A stretch of 64,000 nucleotides of DNA from Argopecten irradians. Taxonomy: Eukaryota > Mollusca > Bivalvia > Pectinida > Pectinidae. The stretch is taken from contig NC_091147.1 of the NCBI RefSeq assembly GCF_041381155.1, positions 14,842,318-14,906,317 of the forward strand, read 5' to 3'. The notes beneath the pieces were generated by a model. It had not been told where the DNA came from. It searched no databases and saw only the letters and a program-made list of their open reading frames with translations. The translations under genes and the position numbers were made by a program. The stretch's first letter is position 1; every line of letters begins with the position of its first letter. Below, piece by piece: positions 1 through 12,900 of the stretch.

Positions 1-842
1 TATATGTGTCTTCGAAATGAACTGAAGGAGGTTGCCTAACGTCGTGAACGTGTGTATCAACTGTGATGTCGGTGTAATACGCGTGGAACTTTTGCGACGG
101 CTGTGTGTGCACCGTGTGGAAATTGGGTCACAGCGCAAGAGGCAATAGACTGTTGGTATAATTATAGTGTTATTGTGTTAACTCGACACCCCCTATTGTT
201 TTGTTATTATGTCTAATTAAATGTTAAATGTATCTCAACGTCTCTGTCGTCATTTCATAGTCCAGCTAACAAATATCTTCCAATATACCCTACGAAAGAT
301 CCCAAAATAAATTAGTCTAGGGATAAGGTGAGCGGAATCGTCTTTGGACGTGGTCTGTTTCGTCTCCGCCCCATTCTAGATATTTATCTAGATCTTTTTC
401 TCCTGACAGATAAACATTGCGAGTATTGCAGTTTGGGACCTTCACCCTGATCTTACAATGATGAATCTCCAACTAGCACCATATCCTTTTTAGTTTATAT
501 ATGGGCCATATTACCTTGACTAATTCTAACAATCCTGAACACCTGTGAAAGATTGTTGATGCTTTAAATAGGAGTGATTTATTCACAAAATTGTATAGAA
601 ACCAGCATTTGACGGAGAAATATCTATCTGTACCAACAGCGACATTTATAGATAAGCTGAAGACCCCAATGTCGATCTTTTCCCCTATTTTTACGTTACA
701 AACAATAATAAACAATGTTTCAAATAACTCAATCAATCGTTTTTGAATTTATAATCTGAAAACAAATATCCGAACAAACAGACAAAAAGGGAGTTCCCAC
801 TTTCGGTTTCAATCAGTATAACAGGATAAAATGCATACTCAC

Positions 843-922
843 AATCCAGGAAACCTGTGTTCGGTTACTATTGTCCTCCGGGTAAAACGACCCGGGATGA
901 ATGTACGGGTTGATTTGTGGAA
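843..922 (-). CDS. Receptor exon 7: start of third FN3 domain (last exon placed)
   Basis: Follows CATTTTCAG in phase 1 and ends in phase 0 before GTGAGT. It encodes VPQINPYIHPG and TQVSWI, like the beginning of another FN3 domain. A further open stretch at 317-451 (minus; VKVPNC, KYLEWGG) could belong to the next domain, but I found no convincing donor for it, so it is not added. Confidence 0.55.
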
Positions 923-3900
923 CTGAAAATGTTCAAATAATATATGTCTTATGTTACTTTTATGGGAAAATATATATGGAATCATTATGGAGCTATGGAA
1001 ATATCTTTCTTAACTCCAACAGTGATAAATAATTAAGCTCTTATTACTGACGTTTAATTTTTTCAAAAAGAAGTTCATAATGAAAATCAACAGAACAGCC
1101 GTGAATGAAATATCTATACGATATTTCTAACTATTCTTATCTAAATATCACATTATCATATCTTTGTTCGAATGGATCAATTGTCTCGCGAAGTCTAGAG
1201 GAAGGGAAATGAGGACTCCTTAAAAAAATGTCTTCATATCCATTGTAATGTTTTAGATTAATCAGACAGGCTAACAAAATAAGAGATCAGCTCAATAAAG
1301 ACATACATTGAGGATACACGGACGACAGACATACTTACCATCCGCTGCTGTGGTAAGGATGATAGAGACCGGATCACTCTGATGCTCCACTGTCTGGGCG
1401 GTGACGTCAAATGTATAGTTAGCGAATGGTCTCAAACCAGTAATAGTTATCGATGTGCGGTTGGTCGACAAGTTCTTAAAATAAAGAGTTGATTATGTCA
1501 TTTATGAAATTAATCTTTTATGCAGTTTGATTTGCTACCATTTATTCGCTTTGAAAAGCCATATTGGCTGGCGAAATGCTGGTAAACGTTCTTATGAAAT
1601 GGACGTTTTATGAAAAATATTGAAAATAATGAATTATTTTCTCGGTTTCCCCAAGCTTTATAATGCCTTAATGTTATTCTGGTTATTGAATACAAACACG
1701 CCAAAGAAACCAAATCCCAAAATAATAAATTGCGTAGTTTCTTTAATTTTTATTAATACAACGCGACTAGCGGTTGTATTAATGCTATCCGGTTTACTAT
1801 TGATGTGTAAGACTGAGTAGGACTTGCCCTACAATGACATCTAGTGGTGACCTCTTGAACCATTTCATTCATAAACTTCCATTCATAAATTCCCTATTCA
1901 TTGAATAATATTCCTTTGGACCAATCAGTAGTCATGGGAAGACTGCCTACTGATTGGTAGAATAAACAGAGTGTGTATAGAATACACAGAGTGTGTATAG
2001 AGTGTGTATAGAATACACAAAGTGTTATATAATACACAGCCCATCTAGGTCAACTGTTGCTTGCTGGTGACTCCTCTGTCCAACTTACATAATCTCTGTT
2101 AATGATAACTTACTATCTAAGGCTTATAGACATAAGAGTTTTAAAGTAAACTAATCATATGCCCTTTTTGTGTACTTTAAAATAATGTTTTTAAATGAAT
2201 GTTAAACACAGATCTGAGGTAAAGGCAGAATAATGTATAAGGCTGCCCTCATATGTGCATGGTTTTACCAAAATAGGTGTATGTGCAACATAAGAAACAA
2301 GAGTATATTAAGGATAAAAACTCATTTTAATGAAGACTTTTGTTTTCTTTGTAATTTTCATGTAGGAACTTTAATGAAGAAAAATGTCAAACAAAACATG
2401 TATTTTCTGTGATCAGTTGAATGTTCTTGAAATAATTGATATCAAAGTCTTTATAATATGGTTTATATATTTTGATTTTGGAAATTCATTTGATTTCATT
2501 TTATTTTTCTGTTTCTGTTGCGTTGTATTTGCAGTACTTTGAGTACTTTGATTTTTATCGATTTCAAAACACATTGAGTGTAAAAAATCGAAATCTCCCA
2601 TTAATTTTTGGGCAAAAAAATAGAAAAGAGTTGGGATGACATCTTCCGATATCATAGATATGGACATGCTAGTTTATATACCTGATGCATTGTGTTGTTA
2701 CATGAGGTGCTCCATGGTACGACATGGACCTTATAGACAACAGTATGACAAAGCGTGTGATTCCATTGTAGTGTCACCTCTGTACCGGTTATCTTTCTCC
2801 CTGATAAATCGGTGATTGGCCCGGGTTTTACTGGTAAAATTCATAAAAAATTATTGTGGTTTCTAAAGATGAAAAATAATACAATTGAAATACTAAAGTT
2901 CAAACACTGTTTTGTTCAAACACTTTCTATTTAGGAAAAACTTTATTTTTCCGTAAATGAAAAATAAAACAATTGAAATACCGAAGTGTTTTTTTCAAAC
3001 ACTTTCCATACAAGAAATGCATTATTTTTTCCGTAAATGAAAAATCATATAATAATATACCAAGGTTTTTCTTTCTATAAAAGAAATGCGTTATTTTTCC
3101 GTGAATGAAAAACCATACAATTGAAATACCAAGATATTTTACAAACACTTTATGTAAAAGAAATGTATAATTTTTCATTTATAGAAAAATAAATCAATTG
3201 AAATAAAAACGGGTTTTTATTACATTTTCTGTAATAGAAATGCATTATTTGTCCATAAAAACTTTTTACCAACACTTTCTACATAAGAAATGCATTATTT
3301 TTCAGTACATGAAAACTCATACAATTGAAATACCAAGTACTATTTTCAAACACTTTATATAAAAGAAATGAATTATTTTCTCATCAATGAAAAATAATAA
3401 AAATGAAATATAATTTTTCCGAAAATGAAAAAGAAAAAAAAATGCAATAAAAAACCAAGGACGTATATGAGAAGGATAAGTCACACTGAGTTTTGGGCAA
3501 AGACAGCGCAGGCGCTTTTGTGTTTGTGCACTGACCGTGACGTTGGGCGACGACTGATTTCCTTTGATATTCGCCGCCGCAGCCTTTGATGTAGCATGGG
3601 GGTGCGAGGGTTACCGTCTTGAAATTTAATTCACTTTACATTGGCGTTTCGTTTGACTCGATAAGACAAGTATTTGTTGAGAAAAACGGTTTTTATTCCC
3701 GGTTCATAAGCGTCTCGCGTGGTGTTTAGTAGTGTAAAGAGACAGACACGAATCCTTCTCACTTATAAATCCTTGAAAAAACCAAGGTTTTTTTCAAACA
3801 CTTTCTATAAAAGAAATGCATTTTTTTCAGGAAATGTAAAATCATACAATTGAAATACCAAGTACTTTTTTCAAAGACTTTCTATAAAAGAAATGATTTT

Positions 3901-6900
3901 TTTTACATAAATGAAAAATAATACAATTGAAATACCAAGGTTTTTTACACACTTTCTCATCAACTAAAGGGTAAACATGAAAACGTTCTTCGTGTACTTT
4001 GAATCAATATGAGTTTTTCACATTAAACATGACTTGGGGTTGAAATTGCTCTTCTACCACAGATAAAAATAAATGTAATTTCCTTTTAGATATACATGTG
4101 CCAGTATTACATGCTTTTGTTTGTATAATATACTTACCAAATACTGCTGTAGAAAGAGTAGCAATGGCGCTATCCCTCCTAAAGTTATTGGTAACATTGA
4201 CCTTGAAATCATATATCTCTGAGAATAACAACCCTTGCTCATTCCAAGTGCATGTGACGGTATCCCTAATCTCTATATTTGTGTAGGACAAGCTATCTCT
4301 AGAACATCTTGACCAGTTAAATCTGGAAGAAAAGATTAACAAGTCTTAATCCATATATTTACGCAGTTTTTATTTGCTAAAAATTCTTAAGATTTATCAA
4401 TAGCGTAAAATAATATTATCACTTTGATGATCTAATGATACCTCGCAAACTTGGATGACGTTTATTTTAGCATTTTATTGTTTCACGTTGGCATTTAAGG
4501 CATGATAAATGCCAAATAAAGCACGCTTGCATTTGATAAGATGTCAGAGAGGATTGAGGTTAAAATGTAACATCCAGTGAAATTTTCAAAACTTATCTGA
4601 AAAAACATAGCATATATTTTCCATCCCCTTTACTAAAAGTGAAATACATGTACAAATTAATTCAAAAGTAATTCAACAATTATTCAAAACATTGAGAAAT
4701 ATAATTACAATATTTTAGTGTTAATCTCATACAAACACTTTTCGCGCTTGAACTTGAACTGGGACGCTAACATGTGATCGCACTGATTGCATGTTATGTA
4801 TTTTGATTACATAGTCATCTTTCCGCTAACACGATGAAGTATTTTTGATAAATTTTAATATATAAAAATAAGTATGTTTACAGTCATCTATATTAATTTT
4901 TTTAAATACAAAAACATTTAATACCCCAGATATGTTAAACATCTGAAGGCTGCCAAGGTTGGGGCCTTGGGGTCAGCCTTCAAAAATATAAACAAATGTC
5001 CCCACACAGGAGAGCTCTCATTCACCACACCATCGACACCACTTACTTACATCTAATAAATGACTCATCACATTCATACAATAAACATATGCATTAATCG
5101 CAAAATAACATAAGTTTCACTCAATATCGCATAGTCTATTTATTATTAACGGATAGATAAACAATTTAAAATTAACAACTGTACTAGAATAACAGACAAG
5201 CATATAAATGTGGTCTATATAAAAATAATCTAATGTTTCTCATCATATAAAAAGTATGTATGTATTTGCAGCAGAAAGATTTATCAATTCTGTTTAAACA
5301 TTGAAATATTTGTTGGATGTCATGTCATGTTAAAGTAAATTCCTGTATGTTGTTTTGTTTTTGGGCAATTGTTTTATGTATTGTATGCATTTTTAATAGG
5401 TATGTTTTCAATGCGGTTATGTTTAAATTTGTCTTCTTTCTTTACATAAAATTATTTTGAGTAAAGTATAATAAAGTTGATTGGAATTAAGTTTTCTATT
5501 ATTTCTATATCTGCAAAACCAAATAATACCCTCTTTATGTCTAAATTCAAAACTTAATGTGATGTATCAAAAACCCACTGTGTAATATTATCCGATATTG
5601 GCTTAACTTTTAGGCAATTGACTGAAAGGTCATTCAGCAGCACTTATCACAATACAATGTAAAAATACAAAAAGCTGTTTGGCTTTAATGGATTTAAAGA
5701 TATATCTTTTGATTTACTTAACGCTTGTGTAAACCATACATGTACGGGATGTTTTGTTTCCGTGATCAATGCTATCGTGTAGGTCATTGCGTAATGGAAC
5801 AGGAATGTATGTTTCTATGGAGCCGAGGTTGTTATCACATCTTTAGTTGAGTACATTTACATGTCACTTAAGATGCATACTGTAAACCAACTGATTTTCG
5901 CTTGAGTTTCATTTTCACGAAATATCAATTGTCGCGTGAGATTAATTTTCACGTGGGATTAATTGTCGCTTAATTTTCGCGTATTTCGCAGTTATAAAGA
6001 AATCGGGAAAATTAATCACCGCTAAAATGTTTCAAGTGCAAGTAAAGTAGAGGCATTGCAGTGTCGATCGCGAAATCAAATCGCCATGATAAAGTCATTA
6101 GTAACTGTAAACCAAGTTTCATTAGCGTGCAATTTACTTTCGCGAAATTCGTGATCCAAGTAAATTTGCGAAAGTTTCTCTGCGAATTAATATAAAAATC
6201 AGCTATATTGACAGGGATTATTATTAAATTGTTAAATCCGTGAATATCATCTTCGCGAACTTGTTTCGATATGGAAAACGCGAAATTTGATAACCACGAA
6301 AGAAATCTGGCATACAATTTTTTAAAAACGCGAAAATTAAAAACGGCTTTTGATTTTATAAAACGTAATTTTCAAACGGGTTTAATACTTTTGTGGGATC
6401 TCAAACGTTATTCGCTCACTGTTAATTCTTCACTTATTATCAACTCCTGGACATTTTTAAAGAAGTATTTTCATAATCCGAATCATCTTAAAATTTCCGG
6501 CGTCTTCCTAACTAATTACCGTGCAGTAGCTTAACATGACTCCGCCACACGGTAAAAGAGCGAAATGTAAAGCGAATTTTGCATTTGTTTGGTTTTGTAA
6601 CGTCATTTTAGACCATGATATAAATGTTCTAATATTAAAGTTAATAATAATATTTATTCAGTTTTATTTCGGGAAGGTTTTGGATGTTTAAAGTAATGTT
6701 ATAGTTGATAGTAATGGTTTTTTTCAGCTTTGTTTCGGGAAGGTAGCGGGCCTTTAAAGTAATGTTATAGTTGATAATAATTTTTTTTCAGTTTTGTTTC
6801 GGGAAGGTAGTGGGCCTTTAAAGTAATCTAGATGTTATTTCAAATTCCTCTGCGTAGGTTGTATAATATTAAATGCAGAATCGGCAGTTTTGTTCCATTA

Positions 6901-9900
6901 GTTTAGATCTGTCACGGTGCCAGACTATACCCACCTCTCATATATTAATAGCTAGATAACATTACATAACTCGTTCAATATTCCCTGATCATTTCATGAT
7001 TGTTGCCACCATTAGCAAGCTTTATTAAGAGATTTTTTTTAATTTGCATACTCATACTGCAAAATTACCATTTTTTTTCTATTATGGTGAAATAATTATG
7101 ATGTTAATCTAGATCTAGATTTGTCCTTAAGTGAGTAACGGAATATAATTTGCATATTCATACTGCAAAATTACCATTTTTTCTATTGTGTTGAAATAAT
7201 TATGATGTTAATCTAGATTTGTCCTTAAGTGAGTAACAGAATATACAACTTTTTAAGATTAATTCATATCATCAAAAGGACTTTATTTACCGGGATTTAG
7301 ATAATATCTAATTTTTGTAAAACTATAACGTTTTGTAGCAGTGGGCTAGTGTTGACGATTTTAGTAAACTTTCTGAAATAATTAATATATACTCATCGAT
7401 ATCTTCGGGATGATGTTTTCGCGATTTTGTTGCACATTAAAAATGATTTGATCCGCGAATTGTGGAGAAAAGGTTCAATATTATATACCCGTATAGCTAG
7501 ATAACAAAAATTAAAACTGCTTAAATTTAACGGTTTTTTTTATTTAAAATCGCAAAATTTTGACCCGCGTAGATTTCTGGCTATACGGTAACTATAGTAA
7601 CTATAAAGATCATATAAATGACAATAAAAAACATTTCTAGTCGAGTTATTTATACATAGGAGCAATTGTGTTGGAATTAGTCCTTCCGGACCCTAAGAAA
7701 GTAGTGTTACTCAGCATGTGATCTTTATACCGCAGGTGTACTCATACTATTTACGTATTTACGTATCGGACAAGATTTTCTGACATTCTTTCCCTAATCT
7801 GTGAATTTTTGGCCATAGTTCGAGGCCCACATGTAATAATATGTAATGGTATTATTGCGATCGATATAGTCGACATAGGTTTTTGTGAAGGAAACATTGT
7901 TCTTCCTAAAATGACCACAGTTCAGAGAAGGCAAAATGCAAGCATTTAAATATAAATGAATGTCTGAGAATTAATCTCTATTAACGATACAAGATTTTCT
8001 TTTATATCTGACATTCTAAAATTAATCGGTTAAATTTCGGCTATACTGTAGTTCGATGCCCATATGTAATGGTATGTATAATTGTGATCGATATACTCGA
8101 CATAGGCTTTTGTGAAGGAAACATTGTTCTTCTTAACATTATCGCAGATTAGAGTAGGAAAAACAAAGTTATCTCTGAAACCTCTCTTTGAATAAAAATA
8201 ACGTGTGTTAAAAATTCAGCGTGATGTTTGTTTGTTGTAGCGGCATTAAATTCTACAGCCGTGACTTCTATATCCCACGTTGGACTGGTCATAACACGAA
8301 TATAAAAACTAGTTCATTTGGATGAATGTATTCTTTTTATCTGTTAGTTAATGAGTTCATGATCCCGAGAATTCCAACTTTGGAAACAATAGTAAGGCCG
8401 AGATAAAATCTAACGACGCAACGCTGATATGTGTGATTAATATCTCGATCGCATAAAGACTGACACGCAGTCAACGTGTGTCATGTAGACCTAAATGTAT
8501 TTACTCGTTTGTTTTTGAGATCTTTTAAAGAACTTTGGTAATCCCATTCATCAAAATGTGCAAAATCAATTAAATATTTCTCTCTGAGTTCATGATAAAA
8601 TGATACACGGTCACACAACAGATTAGAACTTACTTAAGTGTTTTGCGCCGACAAAATAAACAAAGTGACTTGATTGAAAGTGGTCAACATTCTACTAAAA
8701 CATTAAACATAATGTGTCAGACATAAATTAAGTGCCTGTAGTGAATTAAACGTTAGAATCAACGTATCAAAAAATAGATTTTTCAAAAATATAATATGCA
8801 TTCCACCAACAAACACACCAAATTAATTCTTTAATAATGGATTGAAAAAGTGTACTACTTTTGATTTCAATATCATATAATACTATGTCATTTTACTCAC
8901 ATTTTCAAGAGTAATGTACATGCATTAATTGTAACGTATAGTGTCTGTATTGTAGTGTAAGGTTTAGTTTTGTCCAATGTTATTGTATTCTATATGATAT
9001 GAAAGTAAGTAAAAGAAATTGAATGTTTAAAAAATTAACTCACATTTAGTGATTATGTATCTTCATATCAATATTTATGTGTATTACTTCACCTAAATTT
9101 TCGTTTGGACCCTATACATTTCTTGATCTATGCTTATTCTTTCATTTGATTTTACTTACATGTGATGATCATGTGACCGTGTCTTCATAACGATATCTTA
9201 CTTATTCTTTCATTTAATTTTACAAACGTGTGATGATCACGTGACCGTGTCTTCATAACTATATCTATGCTTATTCTTTCATTTAATTTTACTTACGTGT
9301 GATGATCATGTGACCGTGTCTTCATAACTATATCTATGCTTATTCTTTCATTTAATTTTACAAACGTGTGATGATCACGTGACCGTGTCTTCATAACTAT
9401 ATCTATGCTTATTCTTTCATTTAATTTTACTTACGTGTGATGATCACGTGACCGTGTCTTCATAACTATATCTATGCTTATTCTTTCATTTAATTTTATA
9501 AACGTGTGATGATCATGTGACCGTGTCTTCATAGCTATATCTTACTTATTCTTTCATTTAATTTTACTCATGTATGATGATCATGTGACCGTGTCTTCAT
9601 AACGATATCTTATTTATTCTTTCATTTAATTTTACAAACGTGTGATGATCATGTGACCGTGTCTTCATAGCTATATCTATGTTTATTCTTTCATTTAATT
9701 TTACTTACGTGTGATGATCACGTGACCGTGTCTTCATAACTATATCTATGCTTATTCTTTCATTTAATTTTATAAACGTGTGATGATCATGTGACCATGT
9801 CTTCATAGCTATATCTTACTTATTCTTTCATTTAATTTTACAAACGTGTGATGATCATGTGACCGTGTCTTCATAACGATATCTTATTTATTCTTTCATT

Positions 9901-12900
9901 TAATTTTACAAACGTGTGATGATCATGTGACCGTGTCTTCATAGCTATATCTATGCTTATTCTTTCATTTAATTTTACTTACGTGTGATGATCATGTGAC
10001 CGTGTCTTCATAACTATATCTATGCTTATTCTTTCATTTAATTTTACTTACATGTGATGATCATGTGACCGTGTCTTCATAACGATATCTTACTTATTCT
10101 TTCATTTAATTTTACTTACATGTAATGATCATGTGACCGCGTCTTCATAACTACATCTATGCTTAATCTTTCATTTAATTTTACTTACATGTGATGATCA
10201 TGTGACCATGTCTTCATAACTATATCTTACTTATTCTCTCATTTAATTTTACTTACATGTGATGATTATGTGACCATGTCTTCATAACTATATCTATGCT
10301 TATTCTTTCATTTAATTTTACTTACATGTGATGATCATGTGACCGTGTCTTCATAACTATATCTATGTTTATTCTTTCATTTAATTTTACTTACATGTGA
10401 TGATCACGTGACCGTGTCTTCATAACTATATCTATGCTTATTCTTTCATTTAATTTTACTTACGTGTTATGATTATGTAACCGTGTCTTCATAACTATAT
10501 ATATATGCTTATTCTTTCATTTAATTTTACTTACGTGTGATGATCATATGACCGTGTCTTCATAACTATATCTATGCTTATTCTTTAATTTAATTTTACT
10601 TTCGTGTGATGATCACGTGACCGTGTCTTCATAACTATATCTTACTTATTCTTTCATTTAATTTTACAAACGTGTGATGATCATGTGACCGTGTCTTCAT
10701 AACTATATCTATGCTTATTCTTTCATTTAATTTTACTTACGTGTTATGATTATGTAACCGTGTCTTCATAAACTATATATATATGCTTATTCTTTCATTT
10801 AATTTTACTTACGTGTGATGATCATATGACCGTGTCTTCATAACTATATCTATGCTTATTCTTTAATTTAATTTTACTTTCGTGTGATGATCACGTGACC
10901 GTGTCTTCATAACTATATCTTACTTATTCTTTCATTTAATTTTACAAACGTGTGATGATCATGTGACCGTGTCTTCATAACTATATCTATGCTTATTCTT
11001 TCATTTAATTTTACTTAAGAGTGGTGATCATGTGACCGTGTCTTCATAACTATATCTTACTTATTCTTTCATTTAATTTTACTTACGTTTGATGATCATG
11101 TGACAGTGTCTTTATAACTATACCTATGCTAATTCTTTCATTTAATTTTACTTACGTGTGATGATTATGTGACCGCGTCTTCATAACTATATCTATGCTT
11201 ATTCTTTCATTTAATTTTACTTACGTGTGATGATCATGTGACCATGTCTTCATAGCTATATCTTACTTATTCTTTCATTTAATTTTACTTACGTGTGATG
11301 ATCATGTGACCATGTCTTCATAACTATATCTTGCTTATTCTTTCATTTAATTTTACTTACGTGTGATGATCATGTGACCGTGTCTTCATAGCTATATCTT
11401 ACTTATTCTTTCATTTAATTTTACTTACGAGTGGTGATCATGTGACCGCGTCTTCATAACTATATCTATGCTTATTCTTTCATTTAATTTTACTTACGTG
11501 TGATGATCATGTGACCATGTCTTCATAGCTATATCTTACTTATTCTTTCATTTAATTTTACTTACGTGTGATGATCATGTGACCGTGTCTTCATAACTAT
11601 ATCTTACTTATTCTTTCATTTAATTTTACTTACGAGTGGTGATCATGTGACCGCGTCTTCATAACTATATCTATGCTTATTCTTTCATTTAATTTTACTT
11701 ACGTGTGATGATCATGTGACCGTGTCTTCATAGCTATATCTTACTTATTCTTTCATTTAATTTTACTTACGTGTGATGATTATGTGACCGTGTCTTCATA
11801 GCTATATCTTACTTATTCTTTCATTTAATTTTACTTACGAGTGGTGATCATGTGACCGCGTCTTCATAACTATATCTATGCTTATTCTTTCATTTAATTT
11901 TACTTACGTGTGATGATCATGTGACCGTGTCTTCATAGCTATATCTTACTTATTCTTTCATTTAATTTTACTTACGTGTGATGATTATGTGACCGTGTCT
12001 TCATAGCTATATCTTACTTATTCTTTCATTTAATTTTACTTACGAGTGGTGATAATGTGACCGCGTCTTCATAACTATATCTATGCTTATTCTTTCATTT
12101 AATTTTACTTACGTGTGATGATCATGTGACCGTGTCTTCATAGCTATATCTTACTTATTCTTTCATTTAATTTTACTTACGAGTGGTGATCATGTGACCG
12201 TGTCTTCATAACTATATCTATGCTTATTCTTTCATTTAATTTTACTTACGTGTGATTATGTGACCGTGTCTTCATAGCTTATATCTTACTTATTCTTTCA
12301 TTTAATTTTACTTACGTGTGATGATCATGTGACCGTGTCTTCATAACTATATCTTACTGAAATTTTTTCATTTAATTTTACTTACGAGTGGTGATCATGT
12401 GACCGCGTCTTCATAACTATATCTATGCTTATTCTTTCATTTAATTTTACTTACGTGTGATGATCATGTGACCGTGTCTTCATAGCTATATCTTACTTAT
12501 TCTTTCATTTAATTTTACTTACATGTGATGATCATGTGACCATGTCTTCATAACTATATCTATGCTTATTCTTTCATTTAATTTTACTTACGTGTGATGA
12601 TCATATGACCGTGTCTTCATAGCTATATCTTACTTATTCTTTCATTTAATTTTACTTACGTGTGATGATTACCTGACCTTGTCTTCATGATTATATTTAT
12701 GCTTATTCTTTCATTTAATTTAACTTACGTTTGATTATCAGGTGAACGTCTCTTCATATCTATGTTTATGCTTATTCCATCAATTGGATTATAGCTATTA
12801 GGTCGATGACGATAAAACTGCCTTAGGCCGAAGGTACACGTGATATTCTCGCAGTTATAGATGAGACACGATACATTTTCTGCCGGTATGGGGTAATCTG

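Larger units (their letters stand above)
9127..12728 (-). repeat. 67-69-bp satellite array made of an exon/intron boundary unit
   Basis: By hand count about 52 units. Read on the minus strand each unit runs GAATAAGCATAGATATAG, TTATGAAGACACGGTCACAT, GATCATCACACGTAAGTAAA, ATTAAATGAAA. The receptor exon 3 end reads GAATAAGCATAAACATAG, ATATGAAGAGACGTTCACCT, GATAATCAAAC|GTAAGTTAA, ATTAAATGAAA, so the homology covers exon, donor and early intron without gaps. About 39 units keep GTAAGT; about 13 have lost it (GTTTGT, GAAAGT and others). Two length classes (ATATCTTA versus ATATCTATG) account for the period range. The array lies wholly in intron 3 of the receptor gene. Confidence 0.92.

Noticed and set aside
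317-451. Minus-strand stretch with VKVPNC and LEWGG as a receptor exon
   Set aside because: It has a possible acceptor but runs into a stop without a usable donor, so it was left out of the model.
473-736. 87-codon minus ORF as the next receptor exon
   Set aside because: No good acceptor, no FN3 pattern, and the sequence is hydrophobic without recognisable motifs.
6271-6534. 87-codon ORF starting MENAKFDNHERN
   Set aside because: It overlaps a non-coding MITE and has no recognisable domain.
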